Below are positions 24,601-39,600 of a stretch of 64,000 bases of DNA, in pieces (position 1 is the stretch's first letter; the number at the start of each line of letters is the position of its first letter). The notes below the pieces were generated by a model that was not told the origin of the DNA, did no database searches, and was given only the letters and a program-made list of their open reading frames with translations. The position numbers and the translations under genes were made by a program. This stretch comes from Manduca sexta (taxonomy: Eukaryota > Arthropoda > Insecta > Lepidoptera > Sphingidae): positions 15,714,020 through 15,778,019 of the forward strand of contig NC_051138.1 in NCBI RefSeq assembly GCF_014839805.1, given 5' to 3'.

Positions 24601-27600
24601 TTTGATAATGATGATTTTGCAGTATTGGAATTTCTTCCAGATATGGGGATTTATCCTCTTCGAAACAGGGAACTGTAACCTCGTGTAGCAATGACGGCAC
24701 TAGAGGCATCTCTACCTATTGTGATTTGTGACGTGAATACAAAAATGTATTTATATTTTTTTTAATTAATTTGTCTGAATTAGATATTATTTCTAGCCAC
24801 GGAATAGTCACGGGCTCTACAAATAACAATTTAACTATCAAGATTTTCAGCAAAAAATAGAATCATTTTCCCATTGTATAGGTAGATGTACATTATACAC
24901 CACCGCATTAAAAATAAAGAATACCGGTTGCTAATTAAGACCGGTCGACTCCAACCGCCCTTGAATGTCCCATATAAGTTTACAAACTTAAAAGTGCACT
25001 CAAAAGCGGCGTCACTGTCGCCTCTCCTGCACAACCTTTACCCAGTAAACTATAGTTCCACATTTCGCCACCTGCTCTCACTGGCTGGCATTATTTCCAC
25101 TTGTTACACGTCATTCGGAGGCAAAATAAAAAGCAAGAAATTTTGTAATTGTCATTCACTAACGGTAAATTTATTTCGGTCAACAGTTTGTGGAGAGTTT
25201 AAGTCGACGCTTCAGGTTTGAGTTAAATTCTTAAAGTTTTTGTCAGTAGACGATTTTTTGATTTTTATTGAACAGCATTTTATTTTAATTACGGAATTGG
25301 ACTATTAGTAGACCACCGGTAAATCTACGAATTGTAAGATATTCGCCCAGAATTTCATTGACGGTGAATTTATGAGGCAGACTGTGGTAATACCACACCT
25401 GTCTTAAACTATTGACAAAATTGACTACAAGACTAACTTTAACTAACTTAACTAACTAACTAACTAACTTATTAGTTACGTAATAACAATAATCTATATT
25501 TACTTGTAACAAACAACATTACAAACAATGTTATAAAATATAACAATGCATTAACATCATAACTTTTAACGACTTCTCACAATTCACGGCACATTAAAAT
25601 AACGCGCTAAATAGTTACATAAAGGCAATCAAAACAAGATCCATCATGATCCGTAGCGTGAAGATTCTAAACAAAAACTAGAAACCGAAAGTACCGCCGT
25701 AATTAGTGTGAAAATTGGAGACGCCGCCGATTTGAGCGTGAAATACATTAGCTAGCTAATCAGCTTCCAACAACCGATAGACAACCTTAATCACCACACT
25801 ATACAGTTTAAAGTTAATCAAAATGGATAGACAGTAGACGAAGATTTGCTTTTAACTAACAAACAACCGTGGCAGATAATTTCGATATTTCTACCGTTGG
25901 CTTAGAGCTTAAAATTCGTCGATAACTGTAAATGTGCTGAAACAAACGAATATTTGGGGAGAGAACGCGCGGACGCCAAGCTGTCACCCAGGTGACGGCA
26001 GTTGGCACGCCAGAACGTTCCGGAAACGTTTGGCAGTTGGGGGTACCCGCTGCGATACAACGAAAAAAATGGTAAACATTGTTATGTAATTTGTAATCAG
26101 CTGGTTTTAATACTGGCACTGCTATTTGGGTCAAGTTTTTTCTTTTATTTTAAAATATTTATACATTCCTTGAAATTTAAAAATGAATAACCGACCTGTA
26201 TCTCCGAAATCCTTTAGAAAAATTTGCGGATCACATACTTGTCTCACATCTCCTATCACTCTTATTACCTCTAGTTTCATAGCCGACTGCAGCACGCTAC
26301 CTACACCGGAGGTACTAACCTCCCAACTATCAATGTCACATCGAACTTTTTCCCCATTGCCATTAATCACCAAAATGACCTCAGAGGTCTTAAAAAGCAT
26401 CTTAATTTATTACGGAACTATCGATACAATGTCAACCTTCCTCCGACGTGATATGACGTAATGGATGATCTCACTCGAGGCGCCTACAACTCGACGGGTA
26501 ACGTGCATGAATGCAAATCAGGATTATTATCATAATATTAATATGAGACTTGGGTTAATTGTGTTGTTTGGTTTGGGAATACGTTCGGGGTAAAGCTTTG
26601 CGCTAGCTTGAAGCGACATTATTAGAGAGTTTTTCAGTTAGACCTCTGTTAATAAAATGGAGCTGACATTTTAGTATTGCATACTTTTACTAATCATTTA
26701 TAACCCAACAACTACAATGTTCATTAAAAATCGTTTAAAATGTCAGTTATTTCATTGTACTTCAATCAATAGCAATTCACGAAACTATTTGTCACATATC
26801 AATATCGCCTTTATCAGATATGTAATCTTTATGTTTTGCATATCAATTGATAAATCGTTGGGCACGCGACGATGACTCGACAAAAATCATGGAAGCGTTA
26901 ACAAACTACATCATTAAAACAATAATTAATGGTATCAAGATCGTACTGAATGTAAAAATGCAAACAGCCGTTACATCTCTAGAACGTGCTTCGTACATTA
27001 ACAACACATTTGAAACAAACGTTCCGTTTTTAAATTCGTATTAACGTGATTTGCTTATGTTTGCATATAGTTTAGTGTTTTATAGTCTGTTGTAACGTTT
27101 ACAAATCATTTTCATACTAAATATAGACGTTGTATCACAGTTTGCTTAACAAAACTCACATTACGTTCCGACTTCAATAGAAGTGTAAAGATTTGCACAA
27201 TTGCAAAAATGGTCATCGCAAATCATTATTTCAATAATTGACAATACAAACATGATCTTCCGTGAGATGGTTCAATTTGAAGGCTGTAAGAGAAACAATT
27301 GACGTATCCAAATCGATTGAAAGCACTTACTTTTCATAAGCTTCCACCAGATCTTTGACGTTCTTCTCGGTTTCTTCTGCAGCGTCCTTAGAGTGTGCTC
27401 GCAGGAGGTTTACGACAAAGTCTGCGTGCTCCAGCAGTTCATCTCTGCTCTCTTCAAGGCCTGACACTTCGCTTTGCAGTTCCTACACAGAAGAGAAGGA
27501 TATCTAGAATAGTCTATAAACGGCTGTAATCTATGAGTACTGTTGCAAAGGAGTCTATAGATCAATAAAATTTTAATACAGTTGTATTTATTTTCGCACC

Positions 27601-30600
27601 TGCACGGTCTGAAGATTGTTAGAAAACTCGGGAAAAGAAAAAAAAATAAATCAACGCTTGAATATGTAATAATAATAATAATTTTGCCAGATTTCTCTGT
27701 CTAGTGTGATCTAGGTTTTTATTTCTAGGTCAATTTTTATTTTATTATAAAGTAAATAGTTTAATAATTGAACATTTTCTCCTTAAAATCAAAACTTGAA
27801 ATCGGTTTAATTAAAAGTTTACCGATTGTCGCTTAGATGTTTTTTAAGTGTTATATAAATTATATTATATTTTGTTATCACTATTATTTTGAAAATATAC
27901 TTAGTTCCTGTTCCCGATAAGATTCAAGAAGAAATGTGATAAAAAGTTGTTATTTTAGAGAATACCAAAATAAAAAATGCTCATCGAATTTGATTGAAAA
28001 GCAATTTTTGTGCGGAACGACAACAAAAACTCATAAACAAGCCAGTGACAAAAAATGAATTATCACTTTGATGCCACCAATAAGGCTGCTGAAATTTCAA
28101 ATAATATGATAAAACTATTTATACAGCCATTAATTAAAATTAAAGATTATTGTACTAACGTTTCAAATATATTGATTCATTGAGAGTCTCGCAGAATTAA
28201 TGAAATCGCTGTATCTAAGTATTGTAAATCAATTTCTTACACACCAATGATTAAAAAATAATTGGATAACATAAACATTCCGTCAAAAACCGTAAGTATT
28301 TATTGAATGACATGTAACTTAGTCCGCGGACAACCCTAACCGCTGAGGACTGCTAAAAAACATTTCAAAAGCTATCGTCCGCCAAGGACTTCACAATACA
28401 CTATTATTAAAATGCGTCGTCTTTGTAGCGACATGTCGCCGCGCTGTTTTCTCGGAAACTCAATAATTTTGTGCGCGGTGGCAACGTGCCAAGAGAACTA
28501 AATGCATTTCCTTTTTTAAACGGAAAAATATACTATACTGAAGATCAGTTTTAAATGATATATGAACGTTCATTTTCAAAATGTATGTTTCATTGTTTTT
28601 ATTGCGAATGCACTTAAATTATGTCCCCCAATGGCATTGATTTATGAAAATAGATTCAATCTACATTATTTACAAGCAACTAATCATAATATTTTGAGGA
28701 TTAATGTGACTTTTTGACTTATAGTTTCAAATGTGCATTTAACATTGTGAGGGGAATTACTTGTACAATGTGTAAAAATATGTTTAATTAATTATTACAC
28801 TATTAATAATGAATATCTTATAACATTATAGATTTTTAATTAGATAAAATTCTCAATTTTTTTTCTCTCAGACCCTGTGCATTCTATAATTACTAGTAAT
28901 TAACAATTACAGTCCCCATAGCTCAACAGACAGGTATTTTGGTATTGTCCTTTATATTTTTTTTATATGCATGTTAGACTGGCAAGGACCGGCTTATACA
29001 AACATCCCAGACTTTTGGGTAAGACTTTAAGGCGCTAGTAACCCTTGAAGTATCTCCAGGATGAGTCTTTATTTTGTCAATAACTCGCCTTACAACTCGG
29101 CAATGAATTAGAATACGTGTTGCAACTTTTCTTGATTTTCTTTTTCATAGGACGGCAGTGATCCAACGCCACTGTTGGTAAGCGGTATGGGGTCAGTTTA
29201 GGGACCTAACTGACTGCTGAGAGATCATTATCACTGGCCAGTTGACACAATTATGGCGGCCTATTTGCCTTCTACTACTTCATAGCCATTCGTCTAAGTC
29301 ATATCTGCTACACTCACCTGCAGCGCATGTCTGGTGTCAAGAGCTCGTCTCCTAGTGCTCGGGTTGGTGTCGAGCTGCTTGAGCCGGTCGGAGGCGGCAG
29401 TGACGGCGGCGCCGAGGCTGCGCTGCACGTCCAGCAGCTGGCTCCAGCGCTGCAGCTGCTGGTCGGCTACAGCGGCGCGTTTCGCGAGACCTGTGGGGGT
29501 ATATATGAGTTTAATATGATGTACGAAGCAGTTGATAACGGTGAAAGGAATTGAAGAAGAAAATTCAATGGCGACTCTAACATTAAATGCAAGCACAAAA
29601 TTATTTCTAGGCAACGGTACTAAGTATTATGTGAGTATAAATATTTTTTTTCCATACCACGTTATCCACAGCGTCAGCCCTAATAAGTCCATGGCGGATT
29701 TGCGAAACTTAAGCATTTTAATTGAGAAGAGATGTTTAAAAACTATTTAAATCTCTTGTCCATAAGTGTCAGTATCCCGTACCTTCGCAGGCGATGTTCC
29801 ATCTGTCAGCCAGCTCCCTGGTGCGCTGCTCGACCCGCTCGCCACTGGCGGCGTCGGCGCCCGAGCATAGCTCTCGAGCCCGCTCTCGGACCACGTCCAA
29901 GAGCGGCTGTTGGTTCTGCGGATTCATTGAATAACTTATTATAATTCAATTATTATTAACGTATTTGAAATATGTGGTTATGATTATTATGCTCATTAAA
30001 ATAGTAGAATTAGATGTTTCTTAATCAAAATTATGGTTTAAATTTCAAGGACTATGTTTATCTCTTTGTGTCAAATATTTGTTAGTAGTAGCTATTGTAT
30101 TTTTAAATCAAATTTTACAAAAACTACTCGGACAAAACAAATTGAATCATACTTAAGAACTTCAAGAAAACAACAAATATTATTTACGACGTTCATAGCA
30201 TAAAATATTTGTGTTGCGCTTTTGACCTTAACTTCATTGTCAACGACCGACGAGTAATGATGTCATAAGTAATGCTGCATAAAATATTATAATTTATTTT
30301 GAACACTAAACAAGAATTTCGTTCGCATACGTAATATCAGGCGCCATTTTCTCACCACAGATGCCTACCTACTGGAAAATTGTATAACAACTTTATATAG
30401 ATTTTAAATGAAAATAGTATATTGTCGGAAGTGTTTACAGTATGACGTTTACTGAAAAATAGGACACCTATAATACCTTAATTCAATATTGCATAATAAA
30501 GATGCCTACGGAGCTAGAATAGCGTTAACCGCGTCATGGTGAAACACCCATAGCGGCCCGTTCCGGCGAATCGCATTTCAGGGTCAGCCGGCCTCGCGTA

Positions 30601-33600
30601 CATTTACCGAGGCAATTCGAGGGATGCAAAATTTAACATTGGTATAGTATCGGGAAACAGTACCAAACCTACTAACTCCATCTAGTGGCGTTAGATGGAA
30701 ACTCATTCAATGTCGTTTAATTTCACATAACTTAGAGAAGAATATATTATTCTAGTAAGTATGTGAGTTATAATACAGTACATAAAAAATATCGTAATGT
30801 CCGAAGGGATTACCTATTTGATGTACCGGGAAACCTACTTATTGGATTTGTTTGTGCGTTACAAACATTCCCCTGCGGATTATATACTATAACGATGACA
30901 TACCTTGCCGGTGATATTATTTAATTCCCAAACATGCTTACTAATAAAAATTATCAGTGATATGAATGATAAGATATAATTTCTTTTTACGCTTACTATA
31001 TTTGTGTTGTCTTAGCACGGTTTATACAAAATTCCTGGGAATCTTCAATGGTTTAAAGATTGCGTAGCTCGGTTGTGAAACTGGGGCTTCAGATTCGATT
31101 CCCGTATACTTTAATAAATCCGAAAGTATTATAATAATATCAGCCCTGTATTATATACTTGCCCACTGCTGAGCACGGGCCTCCTCTACTACTGAGAAGG
31201 ATTAGACCTTAGTCCACCACGCTGGCCTAGTGCGGATTGGTAGACTTCACACACCTTTGAAATTCCTAAAGAGAACTTCTCAGATGTGCAGGTTTCCTCA
31301 CGATGTTTTCCTTTACCGTTAAAGCGAACGATAAATTCACAAAGAATACACATATGATTTTTTAGAAAAGTCAGAGGTGTGTGCCCTTGGGATTTGAACC
31401 CGCGAACATTCGTCTTGGCAGACCGTTCCACACCCAACTAGGCTATCGCCGCTTATTCCGAATGTATTGCTTAGTATAAAATTGACCTGATGTAGTAATA
31501 AGCTTGTTCTATCACATCATGGGATATATTGTTGTTCAACTGCCAACCGTTCTAAAGGTAATGGTGGTGTGCGTGATGGCATGTTTAAGAGATACTTGTG
31601 TCTCAGCTGGTATCTCACTTCAGAACGAAAATTAGGAACATCTATTACTACCCATTGTGTCACATTACAAAACCATTTGTATTCTTAAATATGGTTCTTA
31701 TGTCTTTGTAATTAAAAGTTCTTATGATAATGCATATTGGCAGCTATGGCTCTTACTTTTAGTACCTGCGAAGAAAGGTTACGAGAAAGTCCACGTAAAT
31801 ATTTTTACTATCAGCAAAAAGACTAGCTCGCCTCATCATTCACGTAAAAAATACGCAAATCACAACACCTTGACCTGGCCAATTACATCGACAATAATAG
31901 TGTTTAGCGAGACATCGGATGTGACGTCACAAGGTTTCATTCAGCCACAGCGTTGACGTTTAATTAATCCGATGTTTATTAATTACATTGTTTCATTTCG
32001 TGGTATCGTTTCATATTTATTACAGAATGTTACGAAATCATTGACCAAGTTACAAAATCAAACATATTGTTCTGTACATTTCTTTTCAATAATGATTTCT
32101 AAGTTTACGCGAATGTTAGACATTTAAATTAAACTGTTTTACGGATTAAAATAGAGATTAAAATTAAAGTATTTTACGAAAAACTCGTAATGAAATTCGT
32201 AAAATAGTTTAATTTAAATTTCGTTTCAATGTTAGAAAATTGGATTGTTTTAAACATTAAGTTAAAGCTGTCTTAAAGGTCAATTAAAAGCTTACAAGTT
32301 GGTAAACATGTTAATTCATGTATTCGTTTTTGATGCAAACACATATTTTTTTCAATAGATATGTCGAGAATTGTTTAATCTAAGAATTGACAGCGCTGCA
32401 TTTCTTTGACAATACTTATACAGGTGAAGCCGAGCAAAAATGACACAATATAATTATAGTGTTCATATTTTATCACACAGGATAATGAGGTCACTAGAAA
32501 CTCAATAGTAATCAATGTCACGGCCCTTAACTAGTCCCAAGATATAAATAATCCTTTACCTAGTAAGAAACGATAAATACAAACTCAAGCCGATTCATAA
32601 AGTTGATGTGAAAAACGTATTAATCATAATCGATATGAAATTATGAACGAAAGCGTTTGCTTAACGTTTCTTGGAAAAGATTGGAATTACGTGAATGAAG
32701 GAAATAGTTTCGGAAAATGGAAGTGAGGAGTAGTGTAGAGAGCGATTATTCGGCTGGAAAAGTAATGGAATCGGGTTTGATGAATATTTTCTTATGCAGT
32801 ATTTTGGGATACATTTTCTCATATAATTATCTAGACTTGAACAAAGTATGGTCAGGAAAGTGTGAAATGGGTGTGCCTGTGACCTTTTAGGAAAGAAATT
32901 AGCCTACTTTAAAAAAAACATAGGAAACAAAATTAAGCAATTTCAGTTGTTAAATAAGTTACTTGTAAGGTACTGCGATTTCATAATCTTTTATGCAATC
33001 CCTTATGATGTAATAAAGATTGTAGGTACAAAATCTCATTAGCACTTTCTTTTTAAACGACAGAATCGTATCACCCAAATAGGTGTTATGAAACTTCTCG
33101 GCATTATGAGACTTGACATTTACACGTCGATTGTAAATTTTCTACGTTTAAATTGATTGATTTAGAAATATTACAATAGTTGCTATTATGAATTAAAAGG
33201 TTTCAAGAATCGAAAATAGATGGCGTTGTATTAATTTAATATAAATGACACTATATGTAACAGGTAAAAAAAATCTTATTAAACACCATGATATCTCTGA
33301 TAAGCACAATTCGATGATTAATGTAATTTTTATTTTTTTTTCTACGTAATTGACAGCGTTATGGCATTTATTCTCTGGCGAGCAACTTACTCGTCAGCAA
33401 ATTTGTAGCTCACGATATTGTTGCAAAATATGCAATTGGCACAAAGGTAAATCAACTTTGCACGGCGCAGTCGCAGAGTGTTTACCACTTTATCAGCGTG
33501 CAAACCGGTTGATAACGATAACTGATAACGTTTCTCGTAGTAATGGATTTAGAGCAGTGCATGGGTACTAAAGAGTCTGCAGTTAGTGCTATAATTCCTG

Positions 33601-36600
33601 TTAATTAGGTAATTGTCACAAAAGTACCTAAATTGATAAGTTTATTTTTTAAGACGAATCGATGGCATCTTCTGGTAAGGACCACAACCGGCCATAAACT
33701 ATAACACTCCATATAGAACGTAACAAACCATCCACAATTTCCATTCAGAGATATTAATTAAAAATTATATCCTAATGATCCATAATGACACTATCCACAA
33801 TGTTTTCGTCAGAAAAGCTATAAAATTTACCAAAACTAAGCTAGAAAATGTGATTGACCTAAACGCGACCTAAGTCCTAAAGTGCAATAAGACACTAATG
33901 TTTGTGGTAGAAGCTAAGTACGAGCACAGCCTTGATTATCTAGCCTATTAATAGACGCTGACTACAATATGAAAAAGTTTGCACGTGAGAAAACAAGAGG
34001 CTACGACTCTGGGGACTCTGTACATTGTATTTTAAAACCCATTGTCTAAAGTCGATATCTAAATAGCCAATTTTCTGTACTATTCCAGTAGTATCTGAAT
34101 CTGATATTAAATAAAATATAAAAATAATAATCTTAACTTGTTAAGCGCTTCATAGCCGAAATGAGCTCAATTGTTTTAAATACCAGAAGATTACTATACT
34201 ATTGTTATATTAATTTATGTATAACAACCTTAGACTTATTGCACAAAGTTATCAAAACCTATCATTGTTCTATATGGAACACTTAAACAACATTCCAATG
34301 AATGAACGATAAGGCACGTAAAACAAATCTGTAAAGTTTATCGAGCAGGTGCATTAATTATATCTGGATTACGATATACCTTTTGAATAACTTCCGAAAC
34401 AAAACAATCCCAAACGTAATGTAAGCACATGCCTTTACCCACAAAGGTTAGATAGACATTACCAAAATTTCTCTGAGACTTCATTCTTCCCGTCATGTGA
34501 TAGGCTAGCCATATCAAAAACTGTAGACAATTACAACCACATGAATATCTCGTTGTCTTTTACGCCTAAATTCTTGAAAATGCATAATTATACGTGACCA
34601 CTTTACCGTCACATAGTTTTCAAGTACCAAAAGATAGAGAACAATTTTTGATGCGATCTGATACCGTTGATTATATTACGTATACAAATAAATAATAGTT
34701 ACAAATAATGTTCAAGTTTATTTCCAGTTAAATCACCTCTCGAATAAATTATAAACGATTAAAATCGGTTCTCCCGTTTGTGAACTATGATGCTACAAAC
34801 ACACAAGTACAACACACCTCTTTTTGCATAGATTAAAAACATATGTTTTTCATATTCCGCTATAACACTCCAAAGTTAATTAAGGCGTGTTTTCTTCCGA
34901 TAGGCGTTTGAATGTTACGCAAAACATTATCAATGGTGTTTCCTTAACCTCGTGTCATCTTTAACATTAAAATCAAAGATAATGTTAAATGTTATTTTTA
35001 ACTTCCTATGTCATATTATAGCATAACACAACATATTGTCGCAATTTCATAATTCACGCGATTGCGATATATATTTTTGCAACGTTCAGAACTTTGTTGT
35101 TATATCCGTGACACTAACAAATTTTAAACAATAAAAGTTTTAATGAATGAATGCTAACGAACGCTTTCGACTATTGCGTGAAATAATTTAGTCAGAGGCA
35201 AGACACCGATTAATTTAACCACAGGTGAGCAAAAGGCCAGTAGCATCAAAAATAAATACTAGCAGACCTTTGACCCACTCCTACCTCTATTTGTTTAGCA
35301 AATGATCTATTATCTTATCCAACATACAACAAAAATCTGATTACGTTGAACATAAACCAAGACCAAACGTATCGAAGCACCAATGAGTTTGCGAAACAGT
35401 AAGTAGGTTCAAAGTAAAGATCAGTTGAAAGAAAGTTGCATTCGGTGCAGCAAGCACAGTTTATACGTTATGAAAGTGGCCGTAAGTGAAAGCTGAAGTG
35501 GTAAAAGCGATCAGATTATGGACTTCTTGTTTAAGTTGAGCAAAGTCATCGTACAAATTGTATTTTGGATTGATACATCGATGACTTGAATTGAATTCTC
35601 TGTTTAAGAGTCCGTTTGGCTACGATTTTGCTGTTAATCAGCTATGTGCCTTGTAATGTTTCTTTTGCCGATTAAAGGACTTTAAATCCAATGTCACAGA
35701 CGGCAAAGATTGAGATGAGAAACTCGCTTGCTTGGTGATAAACATGTGCTCAAACGATTACGACGTCCGCAGAACTTTACATAAAAACAGCAATGTGAAC
35801 AATAATCATCATTCTACATGATTTTAATGCTTATTGTTACTAGTAAATACTCTGTTTTCCATAATTTAAAACATGTAAAGAAGTTAGTATATTACTTATT
35901 TTAATAAAAGGACTGTTATATACGCTCAATAATACAGTCTTAACAAATTATAGTGTACAAAGCCTAGCATAATATCAAAACTAAACTATATATTAAATTG
36001 GTCCAACACGGTTAAAATTCGAGTAAATTGAATTCAAGACAGTTAGCAACCGAGTTTTCGGTATAAAAACTGTGTAACAACTGCGATTGGTCACAATCCG
36101 CCGGCACGAACCTACACAATGAGTCAACCACGCCAACTACGGCTTACCCTTGAATCGACAAATACGTCGGTAGCTTTAAAACGAGACGGTTTGGTGCACG
36201 ATGCATGAAATTTTGGAAGTTGAAATTGGCCAGACTGCAGGATGTATAGTTTTGGAATTTCAAAATTGACTTCACGATGTAAATTGGAGTTGTCTTATAC
36301 GGCAAAGTTGTCAATTGCACCTGATGATTGAAATAGTGATCAGATAGAGTAACAACTGACGATGGATGATATTTAGAGATAAATCTACTCATTTAAAGTA
36401 AGTTAGAATTCTAAAATACTTAAAATGAAGGTTATCAAGTCTGTATGTTACTGCCTACACACGAGGAATCGTGAATGCATTGACGAAAAGGAAAGTAACA
36501 TTGACAGATAGCGAATTTCGGCACACAAACAATGTTATCAAAATATATATTTTTTTTATCAGCAATTAACCTGTATTTTATCTCTAAGAAGAAAGTGACT

Positions 36601-39600
36601 AAACAGAGATTAACTAAAACACTGATGAACAAATAATAATCTTTAATAGTAAAAAGGTTGGATATTAGCTGTCTTTTTGTCGAGGAAAAATCAACTCACA
36701 CGATGAGTAATGCTGGTTTAATTTAAACAAGTAAGGTGAATTTACTATCAAATGATAAGATAATATCAACAGACATGTTTATAACCAAAAAATTGCATAT
36801 TCACTTGCACTAAAACCACCTAAATACAGATTTATTATAGCGCCATCTATTATTGAAAAAGAAATGCACTTCGCAGAATTTCTACTTTTGTGGCCCAGCT
36901 TTATTTAAGGTATCACAAAACCTTAGAATAGCCATTTCGTAATGCTATGATTGACCTCCGGGAGGCCATTTTAATTTGTGGCCATTCCGAATGGTATAAG
37001 TTCAATTTAAATAATTTCCTTTTGTTGCCAATACTCAATGTAAAGGAAATTAACCAAAACGGCCAATTCTTAATACATTTATTGCATTGTTAGAGCGTGT
37101 GCCAGTTAAGTTGTAATCATATGATTAACATATTTTTCCGTAAAAAAATTAACCGATTGTAAGAAAGCCACAAGTTTAATATACGCGAAAATCATTCTCA
37201 TTGGTAACGCGAATTCTCTGCACTATGAAAACTACAAACATGAATTTTAGTATAAAAATAAAACCTTGTAAGATGTAGAGATATATCTGTAAAAAAACGT
37301 ATTTTACACAAATCCACTCCAAAGAGAACCATCGGAGTCTTCATACGGGCGCAATCGCGAACAAAATCTATTTTAATATTAACGGAAGCGCTTCCCCTAT
37401 TTCTATTTACAAATGTCATTGCAATACAATATTATCACGAAATTCTGCATTGATAATATCAAACTAACAAGACAAATTTAAAATAGAACACAGAAAAAAA
37501 ACAACAACAAAAACAAACGTAAAACCAATAAACTCACCTTCCTTTTTCGTGGAATTTTTAATACTTATCTGCTATAAATAAATATAAAATAATCCTAAAC
37601 TAACAACAATCCTGTTTATTTAAGTGGGCACGTGGATGCAACACTTGCACGTTTTAATAGCAATACAATTAGAAATGTTTGGGTTATGTACAGTTCTCAT
37701 TGCGATGCTATGCGTAGCGCGACTGAGTGCCGGTCGCGGCGCAGCCCGCTCGGTCCTTGAGCGCATGACATCACTGTTAAGGCGAATACTTCGAGAAATC
37801 ATTGTGCAATATTAAGGGTCGTTTTTAAAATACTTTGTAGACACATAACTTCTTTGCGACAATGCATTTTAATAGAGGCTTTTGATTGCCGTTAAGTGCA
37901 ACTTTGTTTGAATGGCAAAGAATGTATTGACATAGAATTTAGTGGTAAATAAATTAACACTCCTCACAGTTCTTATCGCAATTTGTTATATTCGTGATAA
38001 TGTTTAAACTGTATTTACTAAGTTGTATGTAATATCTTTAAACATACAGCCGCTTGGAGTTACGGTAATATAATATTTCTGTAGGGCAGAGGTTCCCTAA
38101 GTTTTTTTCTCATGGATCCCTTTTAAAATTTTGCTGGTTCCGGTGAACCGTTTTTTTTAAGGTTTGGCAGAGAAAGTGCATTACAACTGCTACCCAGCCC
38201 TCGCGGGGGGTTATATTGGGGTCCCGCGCCTTTTACCCCTATCAATATTAAGTATATGCCTACATTGGTAGGTGAAGTCGAGCCAACATTTTAGTACTTT
38301 ACTATCAAACCAAATAATTTTTCCTGGACCCCCATTTTTTAGTCACGCCAACGTAGACCACGGTCAAGTCTCCCGTGGACCCCTGAGGGTCCACCTGGGA
38401 CACTTTGGGAATCAGTGCTCTAGAGCTTTGGTAGTGGTGCACTATGTTCGCATACGTATACGGCACCAACTATAATCCTAATAGAAAGTTTGAGAATGAT
38501 TTTAATTATTAGGTAACATTTATTGTGTACCTAGTTAAATGCTTAGGACGTATGCATGATATATCCGTCATGGATTAGGGCATATAAATATATATTTTTA
38601 AACGAGCTATACACATGCGTTTTTGATACAGTTACGATTTCTGATGTCTGTGATTTCTATGCTAATGTTTACAAAACGTCGTGCGAATAGATCTGCAGCC
38701 TTGAAATTGTCTTACAGTCCATGAATAGTACAGATACCAAATCTCCATGCATGTAACTTAAATATTTTTTCAAACACCAATTATTTCTAATGAGCAAAAA
38801 CTACGGCAACAATTTTGGAATGTTTATCTCTGTAAATATCGAGTAAAAAGCATTAAGTATTTTAATTGTTATTTTATTTTCCAGCATCTATTAAACTGAA
38901 TGTCATTTGTGAAGTCAAAGTTGTTATTTTTGCTAGACTCAAGATCTTTTAATAGACGGCTTTATGGAAATAAATTTGAACAATCAAACAGTGTTTATCC
39001 CATAGTTATAACCCGACGACATAAACCATATTTCATTGTGACATTATCAATTGCTTCAATTAATATATAATTGCAATGATACCTTTTATTTTAATAAACA
39101 TGATGTATAAGATTTATAAATACGCGACCTCGTGTCATGGGCAACAAGAGCTATAAAAAGCTTAAGTGCAGAAACGATACAATAATTATCACCTGATTTT
39201 AATAATACTTTTAAAAAAATAACTTAACAGCACAAACTTAAAGCAATTTTTCCTCTCATTGTAGAAAATAATAACGGTTTAATTTTTTAGGTTATATTTC
39301 CAAACTCAAATCAAGATGGCGCCTTAACGGCTACGTTTCGAGCACATGTGACATTGAAATGTGCCGTCAAACGTTATGACGGACACGTAGAGTCGCCTTA
39401 ATTCTGCTTTATTTGGCGTCCTTTGGTATGCCCGTGAGAAGAATGCAGAATTGCAGGTGTATTATTTAAAAATATTGGCAAGGAACGCTGGTAGTTACGA
39501 GAGTGCACCATTGTGAGACACTCATTGCAACGCTGTATAATACTGCAAAAGGCTAAACGCTATCTATAAAAGGTGATGGTAACTCCGACACAAATTATAT

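Larger units (their letters stand above)
18664..27330 (-). other. Large intron of Msp300 (8.7 kb)
   Basis: The gene-distal end (18.7-20.0 kb) is markedly CpG-rich. The rest is AT-rich. It contains a candidate nested gene at 25856-26400 and an AACT microsatellite at 25433-25470. A possible decayed SINE piece lies near 23560-23610, recalling the G-G-C-A-G-A-C-T-T-C-A motif of the SINE at 31.2 kb. I find nothing convincing in 20.1-23.5 kb or 23.7-25.4 kb. Confidence 0.6.

Noticed and set aside
24485..24709. 74-codon minus-strand frame with F-E-E-D-K-S-P-Y-L-E-E-I
   Set aside because: The start looks mildly coding but it decays into Lys/Ile-rich sequence, and there is no splice partner in phase.
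37620..37815. Overlapping 60-codon frames on both strands
   Set aside because: Caused by a short CpG-rich patch; no protein features.
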